From Halioxenophilus sp964342265 (GTDB lineage Bacteria > Pseudomonadota > Gammaproteobacteria > Pseudomonadales > Cellvibrionaceae): a stretch of 64,000 bases of DNA. Below the pieces are notes generated by a model that worked only from the letters and a program-made list of their open reading frames with translations, searched no databases and was not told the DNA's origin. The position numbers and the translations under genes are program-made. Below, piece by piece: positions 54,742-63,865 of the stretch. The stretch covers positions 1 to 64,000 of the forward strand of contig CAYFFE010000002.1 in NCBI GenBank assembly GCA_964342265.1, read 5' to 3'. How positions within the stretch are numbered: the stretch's first letter is position 1; the number at the start of each line of letters is the position of its first letter.

Positions 54742-57281
54742 TAGGATTTCTCGATAATTTTGGTAACGGGATCGGGGGTTATGCGAATGGCTGCACCGGT
54801 TGGGCAAGCTCGAACACAAGCCGGGCCGCCTTTTTGATCGAGGCAGGCATCGCATTTTACCGCCGTTGCGGGACTATCGGCCGAAGCTTTGCGGCCATCT
54901 TTGCGCTCGCCGGGCCCAGGACCACTGCCAAACAACAACCAACTCAATAAGCCCGGTTTAGGTTCGGGCGGATAAGCCATTTTGATGGCGTCGTACGGGC
55001 AATTAACCGCGCAGTTACCACAGCCAATGCAGGTTTCATCGATATAAACTTCACCGCTGGAAGAGCGGTTGATGGCATTGGGCGGACAGTCTTTCATGCA
55101 GTGTGGTTGCTCGCAGTGCCGGCACGATGTAGGCACTTGAACGCCATCAAAACTCGGACCGGCATCGCGTTGCAAACGGCTGATGCCACCGTGGGTTTCG
55201 GCGCAGGCTTTCTCGCAGTTATCGCAACCCACACACAGACTTTCGTCGATAAACAAAGCATTGGTGGCCTCACCCAAACCCTCATCGAGCATAAAGTGCA
55301 ACAGGCCCTCGGATTCCGGGCGAACCTCCCAAGAGGCACGAGATAGCAAACCCTGGGAGGCTTTCTCTCGCACCCGACTAACGTGAGAGTCGTCCACTGC
55401 CATGAGTTTTTGGAAGAGTTTTTTAGGAATCTCAATGGTTTGGGTAAACACCGAGGCTCGTGCAGTTTCATCGCGCGAGGCATCGCCAAATATGGCCATT
55501 TCACCCAAAAGATGCCCGGCCCTTACTTGGCCGACCACATAATCGCGACCATTGTGGGTTTTGCTGAGCGCTACCGTACCGTTTTGCACAATAAAAACGC
55601 TGTCGGCGAAATCGCCGGTTTTCCAGATTACCTCACCAGGCGCGTGATCGTGATAAATCACCTCTTCGGCGATTTCTCTCAACTGAGGTATGGAAGCTGT
55701 GGGCGAGAAATGCCGTTGCAGCTCGCGCACGGTGTATATCCAGACAATCCCTTCCATGATTGTCGAATAGGTGTTCATCAATTTGAGGATGGTGCGCCGG
55801 GGGCTTTCCATGAGCACACAGTTGCGGCCTGCCCTAGCTCGCTCGATACGCGGCTGACCGGCAATCAAGCTCATCTCGCCAAAAAACTCGCCCTGCTTGA
55901 GCACACGTTGGCCGCCAGGAATATGAGGCGACTCTAAAATAACTTCGCCATCTAATACCGTAAAAAACGACACACCACGGTCGCCGGCTTCGTAAAGAAT
56001 TTCGTCTTTTTCGATGACATGGGTAAGGCTCGGCTCGGCACCGGGCGGGTACTCGTTGGCAATTTCGCGGCGCAATCGATCGATGGTGGCTTTAGCGTCC
56101 TCGGCCGAATCATGATCGGAATAACAGGCGTAAAAATCGCTTTCGATAACCAGTTCGCGAAACGCCATGTTATTGAGCTGACGGAACATGGGCACGCGTT
56201 CCATCATTAACCGCACCAACGATTCCACGTCGCGCATGTACGGCAGGCCAGCAAACTGGAATTCCAACAGCTCTCGATCTACCGGAAAAATGGCGTTGCC
56301 GTGAATATGCTCGACAACATCGTAGCCTTGGTTCATGGCCTGTTTAATCAGCGGATAACCCGCCAGCGAACCGATAATGTAAATACCGGCAACGTTGGAT
56401 TCGTATTTTTCGGAAATCGTCGGTAGTGCGTTGGGGGAATCGTCGGGAAATTTAATACCACAAGATTCCAAAAAGCGCCGCGGAGGTAATGCCCCCAAAC
56501 GGGCGATGACACGGTCGGCCTCGCAGCTTTGATCGCCCTCGGTGGTATTAAGCACCACTTGCAAACGGTGTGATTGCCACTCTTGGCCAATAATTTCTTT
56601 CGGCGATGTGTTGTAACGACAGCTCAATTGCAGTGACGGATCGCGAAATGCGTTCAGCAACAATGATTGGTTGCTGGCTTTGATGCGCGAGAATTCGTCG
56701 CGACGGTTGAGAATAGTCACGTTATTTTGCTTTGCCAGCGCCACAGCGTTTTCCACAGCCGCATCACCGGCGCCCACCACAATAATATTTTCGTCGGTAT
56801 ACTCTTCGGGGTCGTCCAGTTGATATTGCACCCAGGGCGACCAAGCACCGGGAATATCCAACTTGCGTGGATTGCCTTGCAAACCAATAGCCAGAATAAC
56901 AGTCTCGGTTTTTATCTCGCCGCTATCGGCAAGCCTAATCGTGAAATCGCCACGGGAACCCTCAATACTGGTCACTTCGCTGTTAAAGCGAATATTCAGA
57001 TTAAGGTGTTCAATTTGCTTATCCCAGTTTTGCAAAATGGTTTCGCGCTGACCGGGAGCAAAGGGAAAATCGCTGCGTAATTTAAGGTAAGCGGGCTCAG
57101 CCATTACGTGCTTACCCTTTTGGAACCTAAATAAGGTTTCCGACGGCTGGGGGCGACTTTCTAGCAATAGGTAGGAAGGAGACGTGGCGCCAGATTCCTG
57201 GTCGCGCACTGCGGCACGCCCGGCGGCAGAAAGCCCCGCAGGCCCTGATCCAACAATAACCAGCTTATACTGTGAACTCAT
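54741..57281 (-). CDS. FAD/NAD(P) oxidoreductase with two cNMP-binding and four [4Fe-4S] motifs
   Basis: 846 aa multi-domain redox protein, cytoplasmic, no signal peptide. Residues 1-330 form a thioredoxin-reductase-like flavoprotein (GSGPAGLSAAG at 11-21 for FAD, VGAGDAAVENA at 169-179 for NAD(P)). Two Crp-like cyclic-nucleotide-binding domains follow, about 420-520 (GEFFGEMSLIAG) and 535-640 (HLLGEMAIFGD). The C-terminus is a polyferredoxin with sixteen Cys in four groups: 683/686/689/693, 720/723/728/732, 751/754/757/761 and 810/813/822/826, like the electron-transfer subunits of DMSO reductases. It overlaps the cytochrome b gene. Electrons would run NAD(P)H to FAD to Fe-S to membrane. Confidence 0.9.
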   Translation of the reverse strand: MSSQYKLVIVGSGPAGLSAAGRAAVRDQESGATSPSYLLLESRPQPSETLFRFQKGKHVMAEPAYLKLRSDFPFAPGQRETILQNWDKQIEHLNLNIRFNSEVTSIEGSRGDFTIRLADSGEIKTETVILAIGLQGNPRKLDIPGAWSPWVQYQLDDPEEYTDENIIVVGAGDAAVENAVALAKQNNVTILNRRDEFSRIKASNQSLLLNAFRDPSLQLSCRYNTSPKEIIGQEWQSHRLQVVLNTTEGDQSCEADRVIARLGALPPRRFLESCGIKFPDDSPNALPTISEKYESNVAGIYIIGSLAGYPLIKQAMNQGYDVVEHIHGNAIFPVDRELLEFQFAGLPYMRDVESLVRLMMERVPMFRQLNNMAFRELVIESDFYACYSDHDSAEDAKATIDRLRREIANEYPPGAEPSLTHVIEKDEILYEAGDRGVSFFTVLDGEVILESPHIPGGQRVLKQGEFFGEMSLIAGQPRIERARAGRNCVLMESPRRTILKLMNTYSTIMEGIVWIYTVRELQRHFSPTASIPQLREIAEEVIYHDHAPGEVIWKTGDFADSVFIVQNGTVALSKTHNGRDYVVGQVRAGHLLGEMAIFGDASRDETARASVFTQTIEIPKKLFQKLMAVDDSHVSRVREKASQGLLSRASWEVRPESEGLLHFMLDEGLGEATNALFIDESLCVGCDNCEKACAETHGGISRLQRDAGPSFDGVQVPTSCRHCEQPHCMKDCPPNAINRSSSGEVYIDETCIGCGNCAVNCPYDAIKMAYPPEPKPGLLSWLLFGSGPGPGERKDGRKASADSPATAVKCDACLDQKGGPACVRACPTGAAIRITPDPVTKIIEKS

Positions 57282-57565
57282 ATCTCCCCTTTAAGATATT
57301 CCCTGTTCTGTTCGGCTTATAAAAATTATTAGTGATAAAAAGTGCCGATATTAATTACTGGCAGGCTACTCCCCAAACCCTGACAGATTAATCCACAAGC
57401 ATTATACTGATTGGCTTTCCTGCGGCCAGTTTTTTAAGCCGACCAGCCGATAATTGTCTAAAATTCAGACATTCGCATTGAGCAATCTGCGGAATCTGTA
57501 TAATTTACTAGGGATCAGTGCAGCACCTTATCCAGTGTAGACCAGCACAACAGGAGTAACCATTC

Positions 57566-58825
57566 GTGACGGATCCAGTGTCCTACTATCTGATTTCAGC
57601 CAACGGCCAAAAGCACAAAATCGACGAGCAGACGGTGTTGGTTGGCCGAAAAAGCGCGACTTGCCAGTTTGTCATCGACAACTCGGAAGTCTCGCGCGAA
57701 CATGCCCGTTTGCGGGTAACCGCCCAGGGTTTGGAGGTTAAAGATTTGTCCTCCGCCAACGGCACATTTGTGGGCAATCAGCGGGTAAGAACCAAACGCA
57801 CGCTTAAAAATGGCGACCATCTAAAATTCGGCCCAACGGAATACACGGTACTCATTGAAGGCAGCGCTGATTTAGATGAAACCGTTGTCGGCGCAGAATT
57901 GCAACCGGCCCCTACGAGTGCCGCACCAGACAACGACCCGGCCAAAAACCCCAGCGTTATTGACGTAATGCCCTCGAAACAGCGACTGCACCCAGCTTGG
58001 ATGGGCGATCAGGCCCAACAAAGCCCGGCACCACAACCCCCTTCTGCCATAGAAAACGACGAAACAACTCCGTCGGAAGAGGAAGAGCCACAACAACCAG
58101 AAGTAGAACAAAGCCCAGTAATAGACAGCCCAATAGACGCCCAACGATCAGAACCAGAAGCCGAGCCTTCGGCTTCAAATCAGTCGGTTTTAAGCACTGA
58201 AACCACCAAGGATGAAGACGCTTCCAACAATCAGGAAGAAATAGGAAAAGCAGGGACGATAGAAGTAATGCCACTTAAACAAAATATTCCGCCGGCTTGG
58301 CGCGACGATACCCCATCGGAAACAGCCGTTTTACGACCTGAAGATTTAAAAACGTTAAACGAGGCAATGCAAGCGCCAACATTTAATGACTTTGATCAGG
58401 AATTTGACGGCCCGACTTTATTAATTCTCTCCGGCAAAGAAGCCGGCCGACCGTACCGCTTGCATTGCAGCGACGATATTTGTTTTTGGACCATAGGCAA
58501 AGGATCTCACCAAGCGCCATCCGATGAAGAAATATCGATTGTCATCGAAGACGACTCGGTTTCGAATTTTCACGCCAAATTAGTTTTTCGCCATGGCCGT
58601 TGGAAAATTGTTGATCAGATGTCGACAAACCACACCTACGTAAACAACGAACAGCATAATGCGGCGTTTTTATCGTCGGGCGATTTTCTGCGATTTGGCC
58701 GAGTAAAAGCACGTTTTCTATTGCCTCAATCCGTTCCCATTGCCAATGAGGAACCGTCTAGCAGTGAAAATAAACCGGCTTTTGCTCGATTGATTAAGAA
58801 GTTTTTTCGCAGTAATTCCGAATAA
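57566..58825 (+). CDS. protein with two FHA domains and a repeated linker motif
   Basis: 419 aa, cytoplasmic; GTG start with AGGAG nine bases upstream. N-terminal FHA at about 20-95 (VGRKSATCQFVIDNS, VSREHARL, SSANGTFVGN) is fully conserved, and a second FHA at about 282-386 (IGKGSHQAP, DDSVSNFHAKL, STNHTYVNN) has GK for GR. The linker between is acidic and disordered but holds a repeated segment: VIDVMPSKQRLHPAWMGD (131-148) and TIEVMPLKQNIPPAWRDD (231-248). Divergent from the flavoprotein gene, so it likely shares the control region of the electron-transfer operon. Partner for phosphothreonine is unknown; no kinase lies in the window. Confidence 0.88.
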   Translation: MTDPVSYYLISANGQKHKIDEQTVLVGRKSATCQFVIDNSEVSREHARLRVTAQGLEVKDLSSANGTFVGNQRVRTKRTLKNGDHLKFGPTEYTVLIEGSADLDETVVGAELQPAPTSAAPDNDPAKNPSVIDVMPSKQRLHPAWMGDQAQQSPAPQPPSAIENDETTPSEEEEPQQPEVEQSPVIDSPIDAQRSEPEAEPSASNQSVLSTETTKDEDASNNQEEIGKAGTIEVMPLKQNIPPAWRDDTPSETAVLRPEDLKTLNEAMQAPTFNDFDQEFDGPTLLILSGKEAGRPYRLHCSDDICFWTIGKGSHQAPSDEEISIVIEDDSVSNFHAKLVFRHGRWKIVDQMSTNHTYVNNEQHNAAFLSSGDFLRFGRVKARFLLPQSVPIANEEPSSSENKPAFARLIKKFFRSNSE

Positions 58826-58876
58826 CAAAACACCATCGCAAAAACACACGCGTTAACTTTGCGGTTTTATAGGCAA

Positions 58877-58915
58877 CCCAAACAGGCTTTTCTAAACTGT
58901 TTGGGGAGCATCTTT
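58877..58915 (+). terminator. terminator-like hairpin after the two-FHA gene
   Basis: Stem CCCAAACAG / CTGTTTGGG with an 11-base loop, then GAGCATCTTTT. It lies 50 bases after the stop; the T run is short. Confidence 0.55.
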
Positions 58916-59608
58916 TGGATTAAACACTTGTTTATCGCTCCTTTCTCGCTCGATCACACTTTGCCTTAACCTAATTTCAGTCAGCTATTTTTTGAATTGA
59001 TCGCCCTCTTTCTTATCAATCCTTTCGTTTTATTTATCTATTATGTTTCTTGTCCATTGTGTTTCTTGTCGATTGTTTCACTTATTGGCTGTTTCATTTC
59101 TTTGGGGTCTTATTTTGCTGCGGCTTTAGCTCTCTATGGCCTTAGTGATTTTTGTATCAGTATTTTTAAGATATTGTTAAGCACATATTTTTTAAAAATC
59201 ACTATTTTCCATATTGTTTGCCGACTTCATTTTCCCACCTCCAATTACGTTAACCCGCTACGACTTTGTCGTTATATTATTTTTCATTAGTTATTTTTTA
59301 CGCCAAGTCTATAATCGCACCCCTCGGATATTACAGGGTAATATAGTTTTTTTTATAATATCCAAAACAACTCTAATTGCACTTTTTTAGTTTTTTGTCA
59401 CCTGTCTTTTCACCCTAAAAGATTTTTAAATAAACCAGAGCAAACCCACTTATTTTTAAGAACTAAAACAAACTTTAGTTATTTTTTAATTGAATTAGTC
59501 TTATTGACACTCAACCCATAGACTGACTACGCTTGCAACGATTATTCAAAATTAATAGCCCCACAATAATTACCCAATAACAATAAAAATCTGAAAAGAG
59601 GGTTTCGC
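58916..59608. other. about 690-base gene-free stretch, pyrimidine-rich
   Basis: No convincing gene. It holds a two-copy 16-base tandem repeat TGTTTCTTGTCSATTG (59044-59075) and a hairpin ATATTAC-AGG-GTAATAT (59328-59344) followed by eight T, a terminator-like element. The TonB receptor promoter must lie in its last part. Confidence 0.45.
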
Positions 59609-61900
59609 ATGTCTTCTAAACACCCACAAGAATTTAATCGATTGCCATTATCGCTTGCCTTAATGTCGACCGTTTTTGTCTCATCGATAACGATGATAAG
59701 CCCGAAGGTTTTAGCACAAACGCAGATTAAACCGCTCGAAGAGGTGGTAGTAACCGCCCGCAGACGTTCAGAAAGCCTGCAGGACGTTCCGATTGCGGTT
59801 ACGGCTTTATCGGGCGACGAATTGGCCATTCGCGGCGCACAAGATATTACCGATATTGCCCAATCAACACCCAGCGTCACGCTGGAAGCCAGTCGCGGCA
59901 CCAGTTCGACCTTAACGGCGTTTATTCGTGGCGTTGGCCAACAAGACCCGCTACCGGGATTTGAACAAGGCGTTGCCCTGTATTTGGATGACGTTTACAT
60001 TGCGCGACCGCAAGCGGCGCTGTTGGATATTTACGATGTAGAACGCGTGGAAGTGCTGCGCGGTCCGCAGGGAACATTGTACGGGCGCAACGCGGTGGGC
60101 GGCGCGATTAAATACGTAACCAAACGCTTGGCTGATGAGCCCAGTGTCCGAGTTAAAGCCACCGCCGGCACCTACAATCAACAGGATATCGTCATCGCTG
60201 GCTCGGCACCAATTACACCCGATTTTAAAGTTGGAGCAACCGTTGCCAATTTAACGCGTGATGGATTCGGTGAGAATTTAACTACCGGCGAAGAAAACTA
60301 CAACAAAGACATTTTTGCCTATCGCTTGTCGGCGGAATATACGCCATTCGATGAAGGCTATTTTCGACTTAGCTACGATAAAACCCAAGACGATACCGAC
60401 CCAGTGGCTGGCCACCGACCAAGAGCCGGGGCAGTGAGTGGAGCACCGGTATTAGGCGACGTACGCGACACGACCGCGGGCATCAGCGAATCACCCTCAT
60501 CTGCGGGTATTAACGGCAACAACGAAATTGAAGCCGAAGGCTACAGCTTTTCGCTTCGAGTGCCACTCACCGATACATTATCGTTAAAATTTATTCACGC
60601 CCAACGGGAAGATGCCACTGAGTCAGTCATCGACTTCGACAGCTTAGCGGTACAGGATTTGGACGTAACCGTTATTTACGAAAATGAACAATTGAGTGAA
60701 GAAATACAGTTACTGTTCGACAATGGCACCGTGAGTGCCGTAACTGGTTTTTATTATTTGGATGCTACAGCCGAGTCCACATTTGATACGGTACTGGGTC
60801 AATTAGGTCTGCTAGAAGACGGTGTTCCGTTAACGGCATTTTCTGAAGGACAGGTCGATACCGAGGCCTACTCTGTATTCAGTGACGTAACAATTAATCT
60901 TTCGACGGCATTTTCTGTATCGTTCGGCGCGCGCTACACGCGCGATAAGCGCGAAGCTGATGTTTTAAGAGAAACCTACGTGGGTATTGGCTCGCCAGCT
61001 TTTGGCAACGATGCCGCTATTTTAGCCGCAACGACCAGTGACTATACTGCGGATAGAACCTTCCAAGATTTCTCACCGCGCGTTAATGTCAGCTTTTCCC
61101 CCACCGACGATCTCAATCTCTACGCCAGCTACAGCCAGGGTTGGAAAGCCGGCAGCTTTGATCCACGCGGCGCTAACTTTTCCACCAATGAAGTAGAAGA
61201 CGGTTTTGATGCCGAGAATTTAGATTCCTACGAGTTTGGAGTTAAAGCAACTTGGCTGGGCGGCATTGCCCGTACCAACGTTGCATTGTTTTATAGCGAC
61301 TACCAGGATTTACAAATTCCCGGATCGATTGGCGTCGATACCGACGATGACGGCGTCAACGATACCTTTGTCGGCGCAGTTACTAATGCCGGTAAAGCTG
61401 AAATCCGCGGTGTGGAGTTTGAAAGCTTGTTTGCCATTACCGATAATTTATCGGCGCAGTTTACTTTTAGCTTACTAGACGCCGAAATTACCGAATGGAT
61501 TGTAAACGGTGAGGATGTGTCAGACTCGCGTGAAATACAAAATACACCTAATTCCACCGCCTACTTGGGATTAAACTACGCACAAGAATTGGACATTGGC
61601 AGCTTCAATTACAACGTCAATTGGTCTTACCGAGACGATGTAACGCAGTTTGAAATTCCCGCCCCCGATCTCGACCAAGAAGCCTACAGTTTGTACAACG
61701 CTAGCGTAGTGTGGACCAGCCCCGATCAGCATTGGACACTCGGTTTACACGGAAAGAATCTAACCGACGAAGAAATAAAAACGTCCGGCTATTGCTTTGG
61801 TATTGAGGGCTGCCCATCAGCATTGGGCCTTGAAGACAACACCACGGTATTTTACGCGCCCCCCAGAACTTTTTCTGGCAGCGTTGAATATTACTTCTAG
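59609..61900 (+). CDS. TonB-dependent receptor, unknown substrate
   Basis: 763 aa. Signal segment (LALMSTVFVSSITMISPKVLAQ), TonB box LEEVVVTARRRSESLQDVPIAV, plug (DELAIRGAQDITDIAQSTP, FIRGVGQQDP, LYLDDVYIARPQAALLDIYD, VERVEVLRGPQGTLYGRNA) and a long beta-barrel ending in the aromatic VEYYF. It is of the group common in sphingomonads and Cellvibrionaceae, whose ligands are often carbohydrates, aromatic compounds or metal chelates. It has no transporter neighbour; the bufferin operon follows 300 bases later on the same strand. Confidence 0.9.
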   Translation: MSSKHPQEFNRLPLSLALMSTVFVSSITMISPKVLAQTQIKPLEEVVVTARRRSESLQDVPIAVTALSGDELAIRGAQDITDIAQSTPSVTLEASRGTSSTLTAFIRGVGQQDPLPGFEQGVALYLDDVYIARPQAALLDIYDVERVEVLRGPQGTLYGRNAVGGAIKYVTKRLADEPSVRVKATAGTYNQQDIVIAGSAPITPDFKVGATVANLTRDGFGENLTTGEENYNKDIFAYRLSAEYTPFDEGYFRLSYDKTQDDTDPVAGHRPRAGAVSGAPVLGDVRDTTAGISESPSSAGINGNNEIEAEGYSFSLRVPLTDTLSLKFIHAQREDATESVIDFDSLAVQDLDVTVIYENEQLSEEIQLLFDNGTVSAVTGFYYLDATAESTFDTVLGQLGLLEDGVPLTAFSEGQVDTEAYSVFSDVTINLSTAFSVSFGARYTRDKREADVLRETYVGIGSPAFGNDAAILAATTSDYTADRTFQDFSPRVNVSFSPTDDLNLYASYSQGWKAGSFDPRGANFSTNEVEDGFDAENLDSYEFGVKATWLGGIARTNVALFYSDYQDLQIPGSIGVDTDDDGVNDTFVGAVTNAGKAEIRGVEFESLFAITDNLSAQFTFSLLDAEITEWIVNGEDVSDSREIQNTPNSTAYLGLNYAQELDIGSFNYNVNWSYRDDVTQFEIPAPDLDQEAYSLYNASVVWTSPDQHWTLGLHGKNLTDEEIKTSGYCFGIEGCPSALGLEDNTTVFYAPPRTFSGSVEYYF

Positions 61901-62213
61901 AAAGATTATCTAAAAGTCATTGCGGTTGTTTTAACTCAACCCAGGTACAAGGACGTACCCATTAGTGAATCAAAAATCAACCAATCTCCCCCGCTACATC
62001 ACCCACCAAAATCTTACTTATCAATAAAACATCACTTTTGCGATTAGTGGATGCCCCCCCCCGCCGATTCAGGCATATTCTTTCGAGGAAGTTGCTTATA
62101 TCCTGTTATAAAACACAGTTTTTAGTAGTCGAATTTTGCAATCAAACTGCGTTTTGTTTCGTTTTATCGTTAGAGAAGCTGTTCATTAACCCTATCGATA
62201 ACGGAGCAACACC
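61901..62213. other. 313-base region upstream of the bufferin operon
   Basis: Contains a small hairpin GGTAC/GTACC (61944-61959), a run of nine C at 62054-62062, and presumably the promoter of the bufA gene. No reading frame is credible. The C run could vary in length. Confidence 0.4.
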
Positions 62214-62498
62214 ATGAAAAAAGTGATACACAAAAGCATTACCACCAGCTTACTAACCAGTGCTGTGATTATTAGCAGTGCGGCGACTGCCGTACCGGAT
62301 CAACCCGAAGCCTGGGAAAAGTGCGCCGGAATTGCAAAAGCTGGTCAAAACGACTGCGGTGCGCTTGATGGCAGCCATGGATGCGCCGGACACGCAAAAG
62401 AAGATAACCAAGATACAGAGTGGGTATACGTGCCAGAAGGCACCTGCAATAAAATTACCGGCGGTCAAATCGCCAAAGTAAAGCCCGCTAAAAAATAG
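62214..62498 (+). CDS. bufA1: BufA1/DUF2282 bufferin-type metal-binding precursor
   Basis: 94 aa. Signal peptide (TTSLLTSAVIISSAATA) and a mature part with the four-Cys DUF2282 pattern: EKCAGIAKAGQNDCGA, HGCAGHAKED, VPEGTCNKITGG. These proteins (bufferins) are ribosomally made peptides whose Cys residues are modified by a DUF692 enzyme and that bind copper in the periplasm. DUF692 and DUF2063 genes follow closely. ATG is preceded by GGAGC. Confidence 0.9.
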   Translation: MKKVIHKSITTSLLTSAVIISSAATAVPDQPEAWEKCAGIAKAGQNDCGALDGSHGCAGHAKEDNQDTEWVYVPEGTCNKITGGQIAKVKPAKK

Positions 62499-62517
62499 CA
62501 GTAAAAGAGGTAACAAC

Positions 62518-63375
62518 GTGCACGCCAAGAATAGGATTAACGGTGTGGGTATAGGCCTACGCATGCCGCACTACACGGATGTTTTAGCCAATGCAGAAAA
62601 AATAGGCTGGATAGAGTTACTGGCCGATAATTGGCTTTACGACTCTAAAGCTATTCAAGCACGTTTGTTACCTTTAATTGAAGAGTTTCCTATCACACTG
62701 CACGGAGTGGGTCTTTCGATCGGATCTACTAAGCCTATCGATTGGCAATATCTCCACCGTATTAAAAGCTTAATGACTACTTGCAACAGTCATTGGTATT
62801 CGGAACATTTGAGCCTATCTTGGGTGGGCGACGAATTTGTGCCGGACTTATTGCCAATCACCTACAACGAGGCATCGCTTAATCATATTCAAAGTAAAAT
62901 TCATCAAGTACAGGATTTTTTACAAAGACCTTTATTGATTGAGAATGTCTCCAGCTACACTCAGCACAAAACGGATACCCTAGGCGAAGCCGAATTTTTA
63001 CGCGAACTTTGTCGACACACAGGCTGTTATCTTTTGCTGGATGTTAACAACCTGTATGTTAACCAATTTAACTTAAATCGAAATGCACAAACCGCGCTTG
63101 AAACTCTACCTCTGAATCGCATTAAACAAATTCATCTCGGCGGTTTTGAGAAAAGATCCGATTATTTACTGGATGCCCACAACAGCCCCATTGCCGACGA
63201 TGTATGGCAACTTTACAGACAAACTTTAGCCTTAACAGGCCCTGTGCCCACGCTAATTGAATGGGATAACGATCTGCCTGGGTTTAGTCGGCTGCTGCAA
63301 GAGAAACAAAAAGCAAACTCGATATTAGAGGAATACAGCCACTCTGAATATTTATCTTCTCTGACTACGTATTAA
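62518..63375 (+). CDS. bufB: DUF692 multinuclear iron oxidase (MNIO), bufferin maturation enzyme
   Basis: 285 aa, TIM-barrel. Family segments: VGIGLRMPHYTDVLANAEKIGWIELLADNW, ITLHGVGLSIGSTKPID, WYSEHLSLSWV, LLIENVSSYTQH, CYLLLDVNNLYVNQ, IKQIHLGGFE and TLIEWDNDLPGF, holding His, Asp and Glu iron ligands. GTG start with GAGG seven bases upstream. It oxidatively modifies Cys of the precursor (family knowledge), with the DUF2063 protein as partner. Confidence 0.92.
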   Translation: MHAKNRINGVGIGLRMPHYTDVLANAEKIGWIELLADNWLYDSKAIQARLLPLIEEFPITLHGVGLSIGSTKPIDWQYLHRIKSLMTTCNSHWYSEHLSLSWVGDEFVPDLLPITYNEASLNHIQSKIHQVQDFLQRPLLIENVSSYTQHKTDTLGEAEFLRELCRHTGCYLLLDVNNLYVNQFNLNRNAQTALETLPLNRIKQIHLGGFEKRSDYLLDAHNSPIADDVWQLYRQTLALTGPVPTLIEWDNDLPGFSRLLQEKQKANSILEEYSHSEYLSSLTTY

Positions 63376-63382
63376 CAGCACT

Positions 63383-63865
63383 ATGACAAAACCCATTAAA
63401 AACCCGCCGTTAATTGAGCCACCAATAGAAGACTTATTGGCTAATGATTCAGTTTACTCACGCAATGCTTACGCCGCAAAACTTAATGCACTAAAAGCAA
63501 CCTTCCCGGTAACCGCTACCTTTTTAGGCGAGCAATACTTTACCCAATGCGCGAACACCTACATTGAATCTCAGGTAATGTCGCAACAAGATTTAAACCT
63601 CTATGGGCAAAACTTTCATGAAACCATGCAAAGTTTAGTGGAGCAAAAGGAAGAATTAAAAGAACATGATTATTTGCCGGAATTAGTTTTATTTGAATGG
63701 ATGCTGCACTACACCTACTACCACGACAATGGCGAAAACATATATCGGATGATTGCCCATTATAATGTAAAAGACTTGTGGGAGGCCCATCAAGCCGAAG
63801 ACATAGACGCAGCTTTAGAACAATTCCAATTAATTGAGGGAGAGTTCCGCTATCAATTTAACTAA
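63383..63865 (+). CDS. bufC: DUF2063 family protein, MNIO partner
   Basis: 160 aa. N-terminal ARNAYAAKLNALKATFPVTATFLGEQYF-like segment is the DUF2063 (HvfC/BufC) N-terminal helical domain that positions the precursor peptide. The rest is a second helical part (ELVLFEWMLHYTYYHDNG). Starts 7 bases after bufB. It is shorter than many members (about 250 aa), with the C-terminal domain reduced. It is followed by a sigma-factor gene in overlap. Confidence 0.88.
   Translation: MTKPIKNPPLIEPPIEDLLANDSVYSRNAYAAKLNALKATFPVTATFLGEQYFTQCANTYIESQVMSQQDLNLYGQNFHETMQSLVEQKEELKEHDYLPELVLFEWMLHYTYYHDNGENIYRMIAHYNVKDLWEAHQAEDIDAALEQFQLIEGEFRYQFN

Noticed and set aside
58997..59290. 97-residue frame on the plus strand, hydrophobic
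   Set aside because: It starts with TTG in a pyrimidine-rich stretch, has no ribosome-binding site, and the hydrophobic look follows from T-rich codons. A terminator-like hairpin does follow it, so I kept only the region note.
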